Shown: positions 1 through 13,300 of the stretch, one piece after another
Numbering within the stretch: the first letter of the stretch is position 1
Layout of the letters: each line of letters starts with the position of its first letter
Origin: Epiperipatus broadwayi
Taxonomy: Eukaryota; Onychophora; Udeonychophora; Euonychophora; Peripatidae
Assembly (NCBI GenBank): GCA_028023455.1
Contig: JAQFVV010012398.1
Location: forward strand, 5,358,682-5,422,681
Reading direction: 5' to 3'
DNA length: 64,000 bases
Position numbers and translations under genes: made by a program
Notes under the pieces: generated by a model
The model's database searches: none
What the model was told of the DNA's origin: nothing
The model's input: only the letters and a program-made list of their open reading frames with translations

Positions 1-112
1 GTTAGAAAATATTTCGCAGAAGAAATTCCAGTGATTGGGCTAAAAATCCATTTCAAAATTATAATAAATCAGATCATTTGCTAATGAAGGAGCAAAAGCA
101 ATAAAAATTCAA

Positions 113-405
113 TACCAGGATGGCTCAGTTGGTTAAAGCATTACCTTAAAATCTATATTTAAGAATCTATGGGTCCCAGATCGATTCCCATGCTAATACA
201 GTCACTGGTCAGGTTAACAACACCTGAAGGAGAAAAATAATATCTATCGAAACGTTGTGCATATACTGGCCTGTGTGTTATTACTAATTGATGAAAGTAA
301 TTTGAAAATTTAAATAAAGTTAAATTTTTCTTAAAATATTAAATACTTAATATTAGATGATGGAAATAGTATAATATATAACTACATCTAATTGCCTATC
401 AGTTT
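113..405 (+). repeat. tRNA-derived SINE, 5'-truncated relative to a second copy
   Basis: The head looks like a tRNA-derived pol III promoter. The A box TGGCTCAGTTGGTTAAAGC begins at 121, and a B-box-like AGATCGATTCCC lies at 178-189. The body continues with GTCACTGGTCAGG and a CGAAACGTTGTG block. A tail near 350-405 matches the 3' end of the copy at 34194-34503. It lacks the left inverted repeat of that copy. It sits upstream of the first recognised POLRMT exon, probably in an intron. The family name is unknown to me. Confidence 0.65.
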
Positions 406-1221
406 GAATTATGTAAATTAATAAATAAATAACAATGGGCTGCAACCCATTTTGGGAAGATTGTGTGATTTGGACTAATTGAAGAGATTGGTTGGGTGAA
501 ATGCATCTTAAAGCTATTATCATTTTTTCCTTCCACTATTTTCAATCATATGTTAAAAATGTAAAAGTGAACATCAATCAGTTTTAATCTTCAGAATATA
601 TTTGTTGCATAAGATTAAAAACAAATGGATAAATACCAAAATTAACATGCATCTGTATAAAAATAATCTAATTAAGTATATGTGAACTTTATTGAGTATA
701 TCTAAAATTAAACAAATATAATAATTTATGATTTGATAAAAGTGTTTAGCAATTATTTATATTGAAGAGCAGTTTGTGTGATTAAGTGATTGATATTATA
801 TATATATTGTTTGTATAATAGTAAATCCAGAAATATGATTTTACATTATAATTAAAATAATTTTACCATGTAGATAAATAATTATTAAACAAACAAGTGA
901 ACACTTAATAATGGAATAATATAAGAATGTAAAGGCCATTATATGTCTTGTTTTTTTTTTTTCTAAGTAATGAATATTCAGATAAATAAAATATAATATA
1001 AGCTTCCATTACATAACAAACTTTGTTATCCAATATTGTTGAATTGTAATTTCTTCTTTAAGATTTCAACAGTGAATTGTAAAAAAAATTATGTAAAGAT
1101 GTTATTTCATTATCTTGCAGAAACATTAGAGAAAAGTTTAATTTTACCATTTGCTTTTTTTGAAAATGTGAGTGCACTCATGTTTTTACGTGCATAGTTT
1201 TATAATCTTTTTTTAATTTAG
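406..1221. other. AT-rich intronic or upstream sequence, nothing recognised
   Basis: The stretch has homopolymer A/T runs and no coding-like frame. It ends in the T-rich polypyrimidine tract and AG acceptor of the first recognised exon at 1220-1221. Confidence 0.6.
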
Positions 1222-1355
1222 TGAAACTAATGTCTGTATTACAACAATCCACTTCCTACCAAAAAGTTTTGGAAGAGATGTCTTTTCAGAAACTGAGAGC
1301 TTATCTTGATACAGTTAACATGTTTGCAGCTGTTCCTTGGGTTGTTAATAAGCAG
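1222..1355 (+). CDS. POLRMT: POLRMT-like exon a (first in window)
   Basis: A TTTAATTTAG acceptor precedes it and a CAG|GTAAG donor follows. The exon opens with two bases of a split codon, so at least one coding exon lies upstream of the window. It gives 44 codons ending LDTVNMFAAVPWVVNKQ. This matches the conserved segment before the palm in T7-type polymerases, where the family usually has a small residue, PW, one residue, then VN. Confidence 0.85.
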
Positions 1356-4300
1356 GTAAGAATTTAAAAATATTGGCTTTTGATAATTAAATTTCATTTA
1401 ATTGATGAAACTTTAATAGGATAATATATTTTTTCTAAGGATTTATTGTTCTAAATAATATTCATCAGTTGCTGAATCAAATTCATAATCTGTGATGTTA
1501 TGTTTCATTGGTTTTATACTAAAGAAAGAATCATGATTTTATTTCAATTTCTCTACTTATAAACAATAATTTACTCTATTTACTTTACTCTAGAGCTATC
1601 TATTGTAAGTTTGAGTAATCCATAGACACTAAATGGTAGTAGTATATCCACAAAGCCAGTCTGGTTTCTGATTATTGGCTTTCTTTAGTGATAAAGATTG
1701 GATTTGCATCATTTAGCAACAACCTTTTTTTTTTTTTAATATTATCCAAGTTAATAGATCAACATTCAAAAACACTCAAGTTGCCTGTATAAATAAGGTA
1801 CATTTACTGACTTTTGTAAGGAGGTTATTAGCCAAAAACTAATTTTAATGTCGATGTAACATCATCTAATATTCATAGATTTTGCAATAAATGACTCTGA
1901 AGTATTTTATTTTCAAACAAAAAAACAAAAAAAAAATCTCACTTGTGAGTGAAACCAAATGCAAAAGAATAATAACACTGCGTAAGACCAAAAATGTCTT
2001 TTGAAACTACCGGTTGGGTACAGCCATCTCGTCAAGAACCTGAAATTTGGCGTGAATATGCCGCATTGTGCTCTGAAAAAAGCCTTTCGCAATTTCTAGC
2101 AGCTTCCAAGATGCATAGGGAAGCGCACTGACAGGGTGATAATTATTACTATGCAACACTATTACAGTTGGTGTGCGAGACAATGATTTTGAAAAGAGAT
2201 TTCAATACTTGTGTGAAATCAAATGGTAGCAAACCCTCATTACTGAACATATGCATAAAGCGTGGCCACACATAGCTAGGCATATGACTGTGTGCTTTTG
2301 CATAGAGAACAACGCCATCACACAGCCCAAAATGGCTATTACAAAGGTAGTGCTGTAGCCATAGTTTCGGCCGCGTAAACTGCATATTTCTGTGTTTTTG
2401 CACAGAAACAACACCATCAAGTGATGTATGGCTAGTAATAGTCGCGGGAAATATAGAATGAAAATAAGCAAAATAATATGTGTAATACTGCTACAGACCA
2501 CACACCTCAATATAACAAATGTCTTAAAATATATAGTTATTAGAGTGGATTGTAACTATTGAATTTCACTTATTATCTTGAATGACATAAGTAGTGGTGA
2601 CTACTGTTGAATGTATGCAAATATGTTTTTCATCGAAGAAGGTTAGTAACAAATAATTAATCTATACATGGGAATGCAATACTATATAGGTTCTTTGATT
2701 ATGCAAAATTTAAATAGAAGTTTTTGTCAAGTTTATTTTATTGATTTGGTAGATTTTTTTTTTTTTTACTGTTTCCTGTTCTTATTATTAGTGACAAAAA
2801 ATAATCAATCTTAATATTTTTTATCACTTCTTCTTATTCTTTCTTCTGTTCATTTTTGTCTTTTTCATAATTTATTGTTGGTTAATATTGCTAGCAGCTG
2901 TATGATTATTGTTGAAACTACTACTTCGTAAGCAATTGCTTTTTTATTACAGAAGGTTCTGCTTCACTTTTGATGGTCTTGTTTGCATAGGTATTGATTT
3001 TCTGTTGTAGTCGAGGTTAATATTTTGCTGTTATTGTGAATAATGACTTTTTTCATTCTTGGTAATGATGTTTCTATTATTATAATTGCTATTGCTTTTA
3101 AAAAGAAATTGATTGACCATTTACACATATTTTATAATATAAAATCAATTATTGTCTAATTATTGCATAAAGATAATGATTTTTTTCATTGAATACAGTT
3201 GTATTCATATGCAACAAACCTACATATTTTTATTTTTGCTACATCAAAATGGAATGACTGTGCATGTATTATATAGATATAGATTGTAAATAAAATGGAT
3301 TTCGGAAAAAATCTACACAAGTTAATATTAATAATTTGCAAATATAATAAACAGACTATTATGTAAATGAGCCATTTATATGCAAAACATCAGACTCGGT
3401 AAAAAACCTGACTAAACTAGGATTGACAGAAAGATGACTTATTAGGGCTTGAAAATGTATGTGCCGAGTAAGCACAAGGAAACATTGGAGAGTATGATCC
3501 ATTTACTTTAATATCATATTGTCTGTAAAGTAAAATATTGAATTACCAGAAGCGTAATTGTTCCAGAACGCATATACGCATATGTATATAACAATAACAA
3601 GCTTGTGTGTGTAAAAGTCTTAGTAATTAAAGCACAGTGTTTCTTATAATATTACTTGATATGTGTGAGAAACTAAACATGCAGCTAGGAGATTAATAAT
3701 AACCTATATTTATTTCTTAAGGAATTCCAAATTATTTATTTCTTATTTATTCATATTAATTATTGTTAAATAAATTGTTTTATTAATAAACTTTTATTAA
3801 TTTATTTAAAAGTTATTGATACTCTCCTTATTGGTATGTAATTAATGCCTGCGGGACATAGCGGAATGGAAGCAGTTGACAGTTCAAGAAGAACTTATGC
3901 AAACAATAGCAGAATGGACATAGTCAAAAACTAATAGCTGAGATAGTTTATAATACCATTATGTCCAAAACAAGAATAATCGTGTTATTATATAATAATA
4001 TAAAAGTATTTCGTATGAAGAATGCCACTTTATGGAAAAATTACGTAGAAAATGTGGAACATAGATGAGGAATTATTGATAATATTTATTATCTTATGGT
4101 CTGCAGAACAAGATGTTCTACAACTGGAAAATAAATTGTGTGGCTTTAAAATATCTGAGGAACTTCCATACCATGAATTGACTGAAAAATTACATGGATA
4201 TTTTACTCCGAAAATAACAAAAATGGTTAGCATGATTGAAGCTAAGAAACAGAAAAAAATTACCCCATGTAAAATATGTAAATTATGACATAGTATTGAG

Positions 4301-7300
4301 GAAGTTGATGAAGGATTATAATTTTGGCCTGGAAATTAAAAATACGTTGTTGAACCTTGAGCGAGCCTGATCTCAACTACAAACATGCTATAGAGAAATG
4401 TATCATGCAAGAAACCATGCTTGACAATGTTTTGGAATATTTATCACCGCAACAAAATAAATCTCTCTTAGTACAGTAAATAAATACAAATACACTGGAC
4501 CCCAGTAGAATAAAAATACGCTGCAAGGTGCTAATGTTGTGTTAAAACTGGTCATTTAAGTCAAAACTGGTGCATAAAAGTAAAACATGCATTATTTGCA
4601 AGAAGGGAACATTTAACGAGTGTCTTTTGTGGTAAAGAATATAGTGTTAAATTTAAAACAAACTATGGATTACAAATCTGGGTAAGGGAGAATGAGAAGT
4701 ATAACATGAAGAAGTTTGATGACACAAACAAAAATCAAATGCTGCTTCATGTTTTATGATTAATAGCTAACAATGGAGATGGATGGTGATGTATGGATAT
4801 ATAATTTTGATAGTTGTTGATATGTTTAGTCATTGGTATGGGTGCAAAATGTACAATTAAAGTGTTTAGAGAAATTTTTGCTGTACGAGATTATCCAGAG
4901 GCTATTGCAACTGCTAGAGGATTGGTTTTGCCTCTCAGGAATTTATTGGTGATTAGATAATAAAGGAATAAGGCATATTTTTCCATCTTATTATCCCAAG
5001 AGTAATGGTATAGCTGAGAAAGCTGTTCAACATTTGAAGCTTATATTAACAAAAAAAATTTATAAGGATGTACTGGAAGCATTAGTTGATGCTATGTTCT
5101 AACAACACTTTACTCTGTGTACAGCAATTAAGAAGTCAACGACCGAGTTATTAATGCATCGACATTTCACACCCACTTTACTAAGTTTTTGCCAAGTACA
5201 ATGAAAAATTTAAGGACAGTTTTGTTTCTGAAAAATTTTAAATTGGAGAGAGCATAGGGATACACTATATTAAAAAAAAAAAAATAGATGTCAAGTGCGA
5301 TATTGCGAACTTTGTCAAGGCAACTATGACTGATTAAACTAGAAAATTGAAAAGAAATGAGAAGATAAATCATTTACGTTCTCATCCAAATGAGTTACCT
5401 GATGTTGACATTTTTGAAAGTGAATTAGCAAGGGATGAAGAAAATATGGATATGAAGAAAGTGGGACAAAAGAAAGTACTTTGTTAGCTAAACAAAAAAT
5501 TGACAGAGTCTAGGTGGAAATAAATCATCATAGTAATGGTTAAATAATTGAGTCTGAGGCAGATTGCATTATTATTAGACTGCTACAACAAGAATAACAA
5601 ACTATCACAACTTCAAAAGAATATGAAAAAAGATTTCCTTAGATAGGCATGCATACTTTAGGAAATCTGCTAGATTAATGGACTATATATATAATAGAAA
5701 GCATTGTTTTTAGAATAGACTGTAAATAAAATGGATTTCAGAATTATATAAATAATTCAAAACAAAGCAAAACTCTCCATATAGTAGTGCCATCTTGTGC
5801 TAACAAGAGCAATCAAATCAATCAATCAATCAATCAATGGATGAGATAGTGATCATGTGATGTTTAGTGGTTTAATTATATAAATACATACAGATTATAC
5901 TGAATTAATTATCTCAATTTTAATATACTCTAGAAAAAAATCTACTTACATTAAAATTAATGAGGTGCATGTATAATAAACAGATTTATATAAATTAGCC
6001 ATGTATATTCAATAGATAAGATGCATTCAAGAACCCATAATAAAATTAGGATTTGCAGAGAGATGGCTAATTAGTGCATGAAAAGTATATGTGCTAAGTA
6101 TGCACAAAGAAATTTAGAGAGAGTATGATCTGTTTATTTTAATATCAGATTGAAAGCTGAAGTAAAATATTGACTTGCCAGGAAGTGTAATTGTTCTGTA
6201 AAGTATTTACATATATATATAATGGTAATAAGCACACATGTGTTAAAGATCTTGTAATTAAAACACAGTATTGCTTATAATATTATCATGTGTGTGTGAG
6301 AAGCTAAACATTCAGCTAGAGATTTAATCCAAATTATTTTATTTCTTATTTATTCATATTAATTATTATTAAATAATTTGTTTTCTTAATAAATTTGGAT
6401 TAATTTATTTAAATATTATTGATGCTCTCCTGACTGAACACAGTCGAAAACTAATAGCCATCTTTCATGAAAATAATAGTGATTGCACATATCATTACAT
6501 TTAAAACAGGAATAATGGTGTCATTATGTAATTATATAAAAGTATTCAATATGAAGAATGCCTCATGGAAAAATTATGTAGGATATGTGGAATGCTCTAT
6601 GTTCATAGAGAAAATTGATAAGGATTGATTGAAAGTGTCTATGCTCGTATGGTTTGCCGGAGAAGGTGTACAACTGGCAAATAAATTGTGTGATCTTAAA
6701 ATACCATATAGATTTGAACCCAATTCAGCATCTATACATTGTCTTTGGTTTTTCATTATCTCATGGCAGGATAGAAATCTGATGTAATATTAAGAAGATT
6801 GGTACTTTTGCTGGTTTGTAATTGTTCTAGTATATTTTCAATTAATATGAATCTTAAGTGACTGAATGATGGACAATAAACTTCTTGATCTGAAACATAT
6901 TCAAAACATTCTAGAAATAATTAAACTGTTGTTTAAACTTGAAATAATATTTCATTAAAGTTTGAGATTATTATTTCTGATTTATCTTAAAGAGCATTAA
7001 ACAATGAATAGTCATCTATAAGACTTACTATCCATGTATCAAAATTTAAAGCAATTTCTGATCATAATGCATATTTTATAACTGTTGTTTTTATTGTTTA
7101 ATAAATCTCTTTCTTTTGCTGATTACTTAATTATTTCTCTAGATATGTCAGAATTTCTGTTCTTTCTATTATAGTTAATAATAGTAGTTCTATTATTGTT
7201 GCCTGTTATATCTATCCTCTGTAGCTCTTATTGATTCTTCTGCTGCTATTGTTGCATTATACCTTGTTGTTCTATTGTGCTGATAAGTAGGTAAATATTT

Positions 7301-10300
7301 TTGACGAATTAATTTTGTCTTATTTCTATTGATGCTATTTCTGATTTTCATGCTGTGTTGTTGATAACACTATTTTTGCTTTTGTTAATTTGATTTTAAC
7401 ATTACTTATGATACTGGTGATTTTCATTGTTTGTCTTTCAAATATTAATACCCTTTTTTTATGCTAATATCATTGATAAAGCTTGTGGCAGTTGTTATTC
7501 TTATTGCTTAGGTTATGTTATTGCATCACTATTATATTATTTATGGTGCCTTTCATATTAGAAGTTTTGTGCTTGTAACAAATTCCATTATTATTTTTAC
7601 TGTTCTTCCTGAGTTGACTGCTCCAACTTGTGTTACTGCTATTGATGTTTTTTCTCTAATTGCAGTTATTATTGCAGATGATTTGATTAATAACATTGTT
7701 TTGGTTTTTTTTTACACATTTTTTTATTATTATTGCTATATCTGCAAGTATTATATTATTTTTATTATACCTTTGCTCATAAATGTAATTACCATGAACT
7801 ACTCTTGATCTTTTGTGAATTGGTTTTTATAAATTACATTTCTAACCTTGCCTTGCAGGAATAGTCTACTAATTTCCTTGATTTTTTTTGACTGTGATTT
7901 TGTAAGTGAATATGTGTGTGTGTTTGTATTTTATTTAAAAATTGAATAATTGAGTTATAACAATTGACACATAGATTAATTTTAATTTATCTTCAGTTTA
8001 TTGCATTTTTAAAATTCAATTACATACAGCTAAAAAAAATTTATTATTTCTGTCATAATTCTAAATAAATTTTGCAGCAATTTTTACATTGCTGAGTGAA
8101 GTTTATTTTGACTACAAATATGTTAAACACTGTAAACTCATGAATGTTAATGAATTTTAATTATAAATAATTATTCAAATAAATGTTTCATTTATAATAA
8201 TAAATATATTTACTATTTAAATCAGGAAAGTACTCAATTATTTTTGATATGCCCCCCCCCCCTTTTTTTTTTTTTTTTCAGTTATATCTAGTAAGACTCT
8301 AGTGATAAGCATTTTATTATTTTTCTCTATTTTTTCTTTAGTTAAAATTTCTATTTTTTAAATTCATAATTACATCATATATCTTAATGTGTTTGTTTCA
8401 AAGGTTTTATCTGTGATGCTAGCCTTATTCCATAATAATCTTGGGGAAAAGGTTGGGCTCCCTGTCCACCCAAAAGTTTTTTATCATCATGCTTTTAAAA
8501 AGTAGGTTTTTTTCTTCTAATTTTTGGTCTTTTAGATGGAATTGTTATTATTTTTTAAGATAAAGTTTGATTTTTTTATTTTATTTAGTTTAATCAGATG
8601 TTGTAGTGATGTCATCTGTCAGAAGTCAAAGTTACAGTTGATGGCCAATACTAATTATATTAGGTGGAGAAATATTCTTATTAAACTTTCATTAGCCAAT
8701 GCAGTAAGATAATACTCTCTGTTTTTTTTTTTAATATAAAACTTTTTAAGTTAAATGTTTTATATATAAGAATTTGATTTTTTTTTGTTTAGATAAATTT
8801 TATTCATAATTTTTATAATAATATATCATGTTTGAATGAATAATTATAGTTTATTAATCACAGATTATTATTATAAGTTGAACATTAGGATAATAAGACT
8901 AATTACAACTTAAAATGAAATTGTTTCAAAGGAAACATTTTTAATAGTCTTTGACTACTGATAAACATAAATCTCAATAACAAATTCATTTTTTCTCATC
9001 ACAGTTTAGTTGTGCCATCTAATGTAAGCTTGGATAATCAGTTGATACCAGATGAAAGTTCTTATTAAATCTCTATCCAGTGCTGTCCTATCCAATATCT
9101 CTATATTATACTTTCTAGCTTATGGCTTTTATTAGTGAGCAACTTTGGATCTGGGAATAATTCATTTGAATTATTTTAGATCTAATTAACCTTTTCTTTG
9201 TTTTACTATCAAACAATCAGCCCAAATGGAAAAATAAATTCACGTTTTCAATCTAAGTCAACTTGTTTGTATAGTTATATAGATCTGAAATTACTTCAAT
9301 ATCTATATATTCTGATGTTCTTAGTTTTGTAATAACTATAGGCAACTCTGTTCTTTGGTCAGGATTGATATAAAACCAGTAAACATATGATATCAGCTTT
9401 TCTTTTCAGTAAGAAATTGCTGCTAAACAACATTATGAAAGCTGGGGACATGTGATCTAAAAATAAATCTTTGAGTAATTTATTTATTTCAGTTTCTGAT
9501 AGATGTTATGGAGACAAGATTTTTTTATTAAGGTAGCATAAGATATTCAAATGAGTTATGTATTATGAGAAACAAATAAATTTTACAAACTAGAATATAG
9601 ATGATAATAAATATTAAATGTAAGATGGCATTAATTATTAATTTTAAACTGCTGTATGCTCAATCATATATACCATTTTTTGTTATCTTTCTATGATAAA
9701 AATATTACAGCCACTATAGTAAATATCTTGTGAAATGTTTATATGTATTCAAATAATAATTACTTTTAATTTTGTAATTGACCTTGTGATATTTTTATCA
9801 GTAGTTTTGAAGTACAGATGAATTAGTAAATGCATGTCTTTCTCTGAATTGGATATGAAGATACACTTTAATTAACAATAACTAAGCATTGATTCATTAT
9901 GGATGGGTACTGAAAAACATTCTGAGTTTGCTTGGGAGTTTATGATGCTACTTGAAAATTTTTCTGTTTTGTTTGTTAATTGATCCCAGATTATAGATAA
10001 GAAAGTCTAATGAGATGGATATATTTTTATATAGTATATTAATATTTAAAAATAAGTTTTTAAACAAATAAACATTAATTATTACTAATAAATAAATATA
10101 AGAAGTACAAGTAGTGCAAATGAAATAATCATAATAGGGTAGTTGTAAGTTTAAAAAGAATATGTAGAAGCAGTAAACAAACTGCAAGTCCCAAAACAAT
10201 ATGATTTTCATTGTCAATTTTTTTAAACTTGTATATAATTATTTATAGTAGTATAGTATCTATTAATATTACAATATTTTATTTTGTAAATGCTTTAAAG

Positions 10301-13300
10301 TTAAGTGGTACTTGCCAAAGAGGTTGTAATGTGGTTTATTATCATTCTTGAACATTTACAAATCTATAATAAGTATTACATGTGATTATTATTATCAAAG
10401 AACTTGCCCATCCCTAATATAGAAAGATATTTTTATAGTTGATCCATTAATAAGATATTCCTCACAATATAATGAAGTATTACTGGACAACAGATGATAG
10501 TGCTGATAAATTAATCAATTTTAACACACAGTATGACAAGAAGTGTGACAGTGTGTCTTGTATCATAACCCAAAATGAAACAACATTAACATTAAATTTT
10601 GTTAGAATGAATAAAGCTACTACGTAAATATTTGAAATGATTAGAATTGTGTATGGCAGTGAAGCTATGAATCACAAGAGTATTTTTAAATAGTTTTCAA
10701 GATTTTATGAAAGTATTGTTTTAAAAATAAAGACTATAATTTATAAACTTTTAATTGGAAATATTGTTGTAAGTACAATTAGAAGACAGATCAGTGTTTT
10801 GATGAAATAATTTTTTTCCCCCTAATATTATGATTAGTAAGGTGACAAATTGATAATCAAAAACTATATTAAAAAACATATTCAAATCATTGATGTTTTA
10901 AGATGGCGATCTTATTGTAAGCAATTAAATTCTGTTATAGCATATCACATTTTAAAAATGTTAATCGAAGCTTTACAAAAATCTTGGTTCTATGATAGTT
11001 CTTTTGATTGAGATCTATGGCTTGCTCTAATGTGAATGTTTTGATCTGGAAAGCAGTATTTTTACAAACATGGAAAGAAAAGACTCTTGGATGACGCACA
11101 CAGCAGCTTATCTCTACATTCAGTTTATACAATTTATTTAATATTAAAATATTTATAATCACACTATGAGGAGTCAGTGTAACTCTAAATGGAAAGCAGG
11201 CTGGAGAGGCTTGGAAAGATTAACTTAAAGGATAAGCAACTTCACCTAGAATAAGTAGTAAATAAATACTACAAACTTCCTATTTAAAAACCTTGATAGT
11301 TAGAATGGTGATTTCCAACTAATTATCTAATTATAAATGTCATGAATTTGATAACTCATTTTTTTGATAAAGTTGTTTTTTTTTCACATATTTTTTTTAG
11401 CTTCATGATGAGATATTTTGGTTGCCTCATAGAATGGATTTTCGAGGAAGAATTTATACTAAGTGTTTATTGCATTACTCAGGTAATTATGTTTATTGCA
11501 TTTTCTTTTACTAATATATGGATTTTATACATGATTTGGTGAACAAATTGAGGATGCAAAATGAGATATAATAGGGATTGACTGAATATTATAGGAATGG
11601 AAAAATAAGAAAAAGTCATTTTTATGGTAACTGCAGTTTAATATGACAAGAAAATAAACTTAAGTCAAGTGTAGGGGGTGGAATGATTTCTTTTAGTGAT
11701 GTAATCAAATTCAATGATAAATGTTAAATTTATTAAATTGCTTTATAAATGATCACTTAACATTTTGAATAAGAATTTTTATTCAACATATTTAACATTA
11801 TTTTGAGAAATGAAGAAATTATTAGAAATAAAAATATCAAAGACTGAACTCAATATATTTTTATATTTTGTCTCTGTAGACATGTTTGGAAGAGTAAGTG
11901 AACTATGTATATATCATAAATTTATTAATTTGTAAGGTATTTATTTACTTTTAACATCTTAATAAAATTCAGATTTATGGATAATATGTTTTCTAATGTA
12001 TATAAATTACAAGATAAAAGAATTGGAGGGAATTAATGAAATTCTTTAAAAAATATTTAAAGAAAAATAAAAGCTTAAAAGATGTCTTTTTTTAAAAAAA
12101 AATCCACTGAAATAGCTTATAACAATTTTATTATATAAGGATGTTTTTTTCCTGAAATTCAAAGACTTCTATTAACAGAAAATAAAACTCGTAATTTGCT
12201 TACTAGAATCAATCTTCTAAATGAAAACTCACTATCTGAAAAAGAAAATGTTCTCATATATCCAGGACTTAAAAGTTGTGCTACTTTTTCCATCTTAAGA
12301 ATTAAGCCAAGTTTAATATAAAGAATGTTCAATTGAACATTGTCAACAATAAAATTAAGTTCAAATTTTATTTACTCTTTTCAATGACAGTTTGAAGAGA
12401 CATAGAAAATTGACATGAATAACAATGTGTTTCTTTTAAAAGACAGGTTTCTTCATTTATACTTATATGTTGGATTATTTTCATTATCTAACATTGAATC
12501 GTGAATGTCTTTAGAAAATTTTTTAAATTTTGTTAAATCTTCCAATTACATTCAACTGTTACTAATAGAATACAGGTTAACCTTTGTGCTGTTACTAGCA
12601 GTTGAAATCTGTGTGCTATTACTAACAGTTGAATTAATTAGAAAATTTAAAGTCATTCATGATTTATGGTAGATGGCTAAAATACCATCATCACAAATCT
12701 TCAGGGAAACAGCAAGTTTCTTCAAGTTTATTATGTATAGATAAATAGTTAAAAAGTCAAATTAAGGTATTCATTTATTGTATTTACATTACTGAATTAT
12801 ATTTTCTCAGGTTTTGTTAGAAATCAGTATGTTTTTTATATTTCTCTAATAATAAATGTTATTTTAGTTTAACTAATCATATCTTCTCATTAAATAAATT
12901 ATGATGCATATGCTTTGAAAATTAAACTGTGTTTATATAAGAATACACATAGAGATAGGTTTAAAAAAAGGTATATAATGTTCTCCTGACAACCTCATAC
13001 TGAAAGAGGATTTAGGTGTTCCTCTCTAATTAAAAATTGCCAGATAGTCTTTTAGAAACCAATGTTTGATGGGTAATGGGATTAGCTATCTAAAAGAAAT
13101 TCTGTGTCTGTTTGGATCCTGAAAAATTTTCAAAGCTAATATATCAAGTCTTGATTCAAATCATATTAAGTAGTCATATTAACCACTATGCTATGAGATA
13201 CTTATATATTAATTACTTAATTATCTGATAAATATGTAATTTATTAATATTATTGTATTTGCACCTTCTATAGAAATGTATAGAAACCTATGGTCTCAAA

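Noticed and set aside
113-300. Possible functional tRNA gene or hammerhead ribozyme
   Set aside because: The A and B boxes are present, but the cloverleaf does not close and a SINE body follows. The CTGAAGGAG...CGAAAC block resembles but does not contain the CTGATGA core of hammerheads.
2149-2510. Two overlapping minus-strand frames (84 and 102 codons)
   Set aside because: They cross the two halves of an imperfect tandem duplication, so each contains the same peptide pieces. No family, start context or splice logic was seen.
5811-5838. Short direct repeats as a possible CRISPR array
   Set aside because: It is a simple ATCA microsatellite in animal DNA, without spacers.
7515-7808. 97-codon plus-strand frame, Ile/Tyr/Phe-rich
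   Set aside because: Composition follows the T-rich background, there is no family resemblance, and it lies inside a POLRMT intron. The hydrophobic look is a codon artefact.
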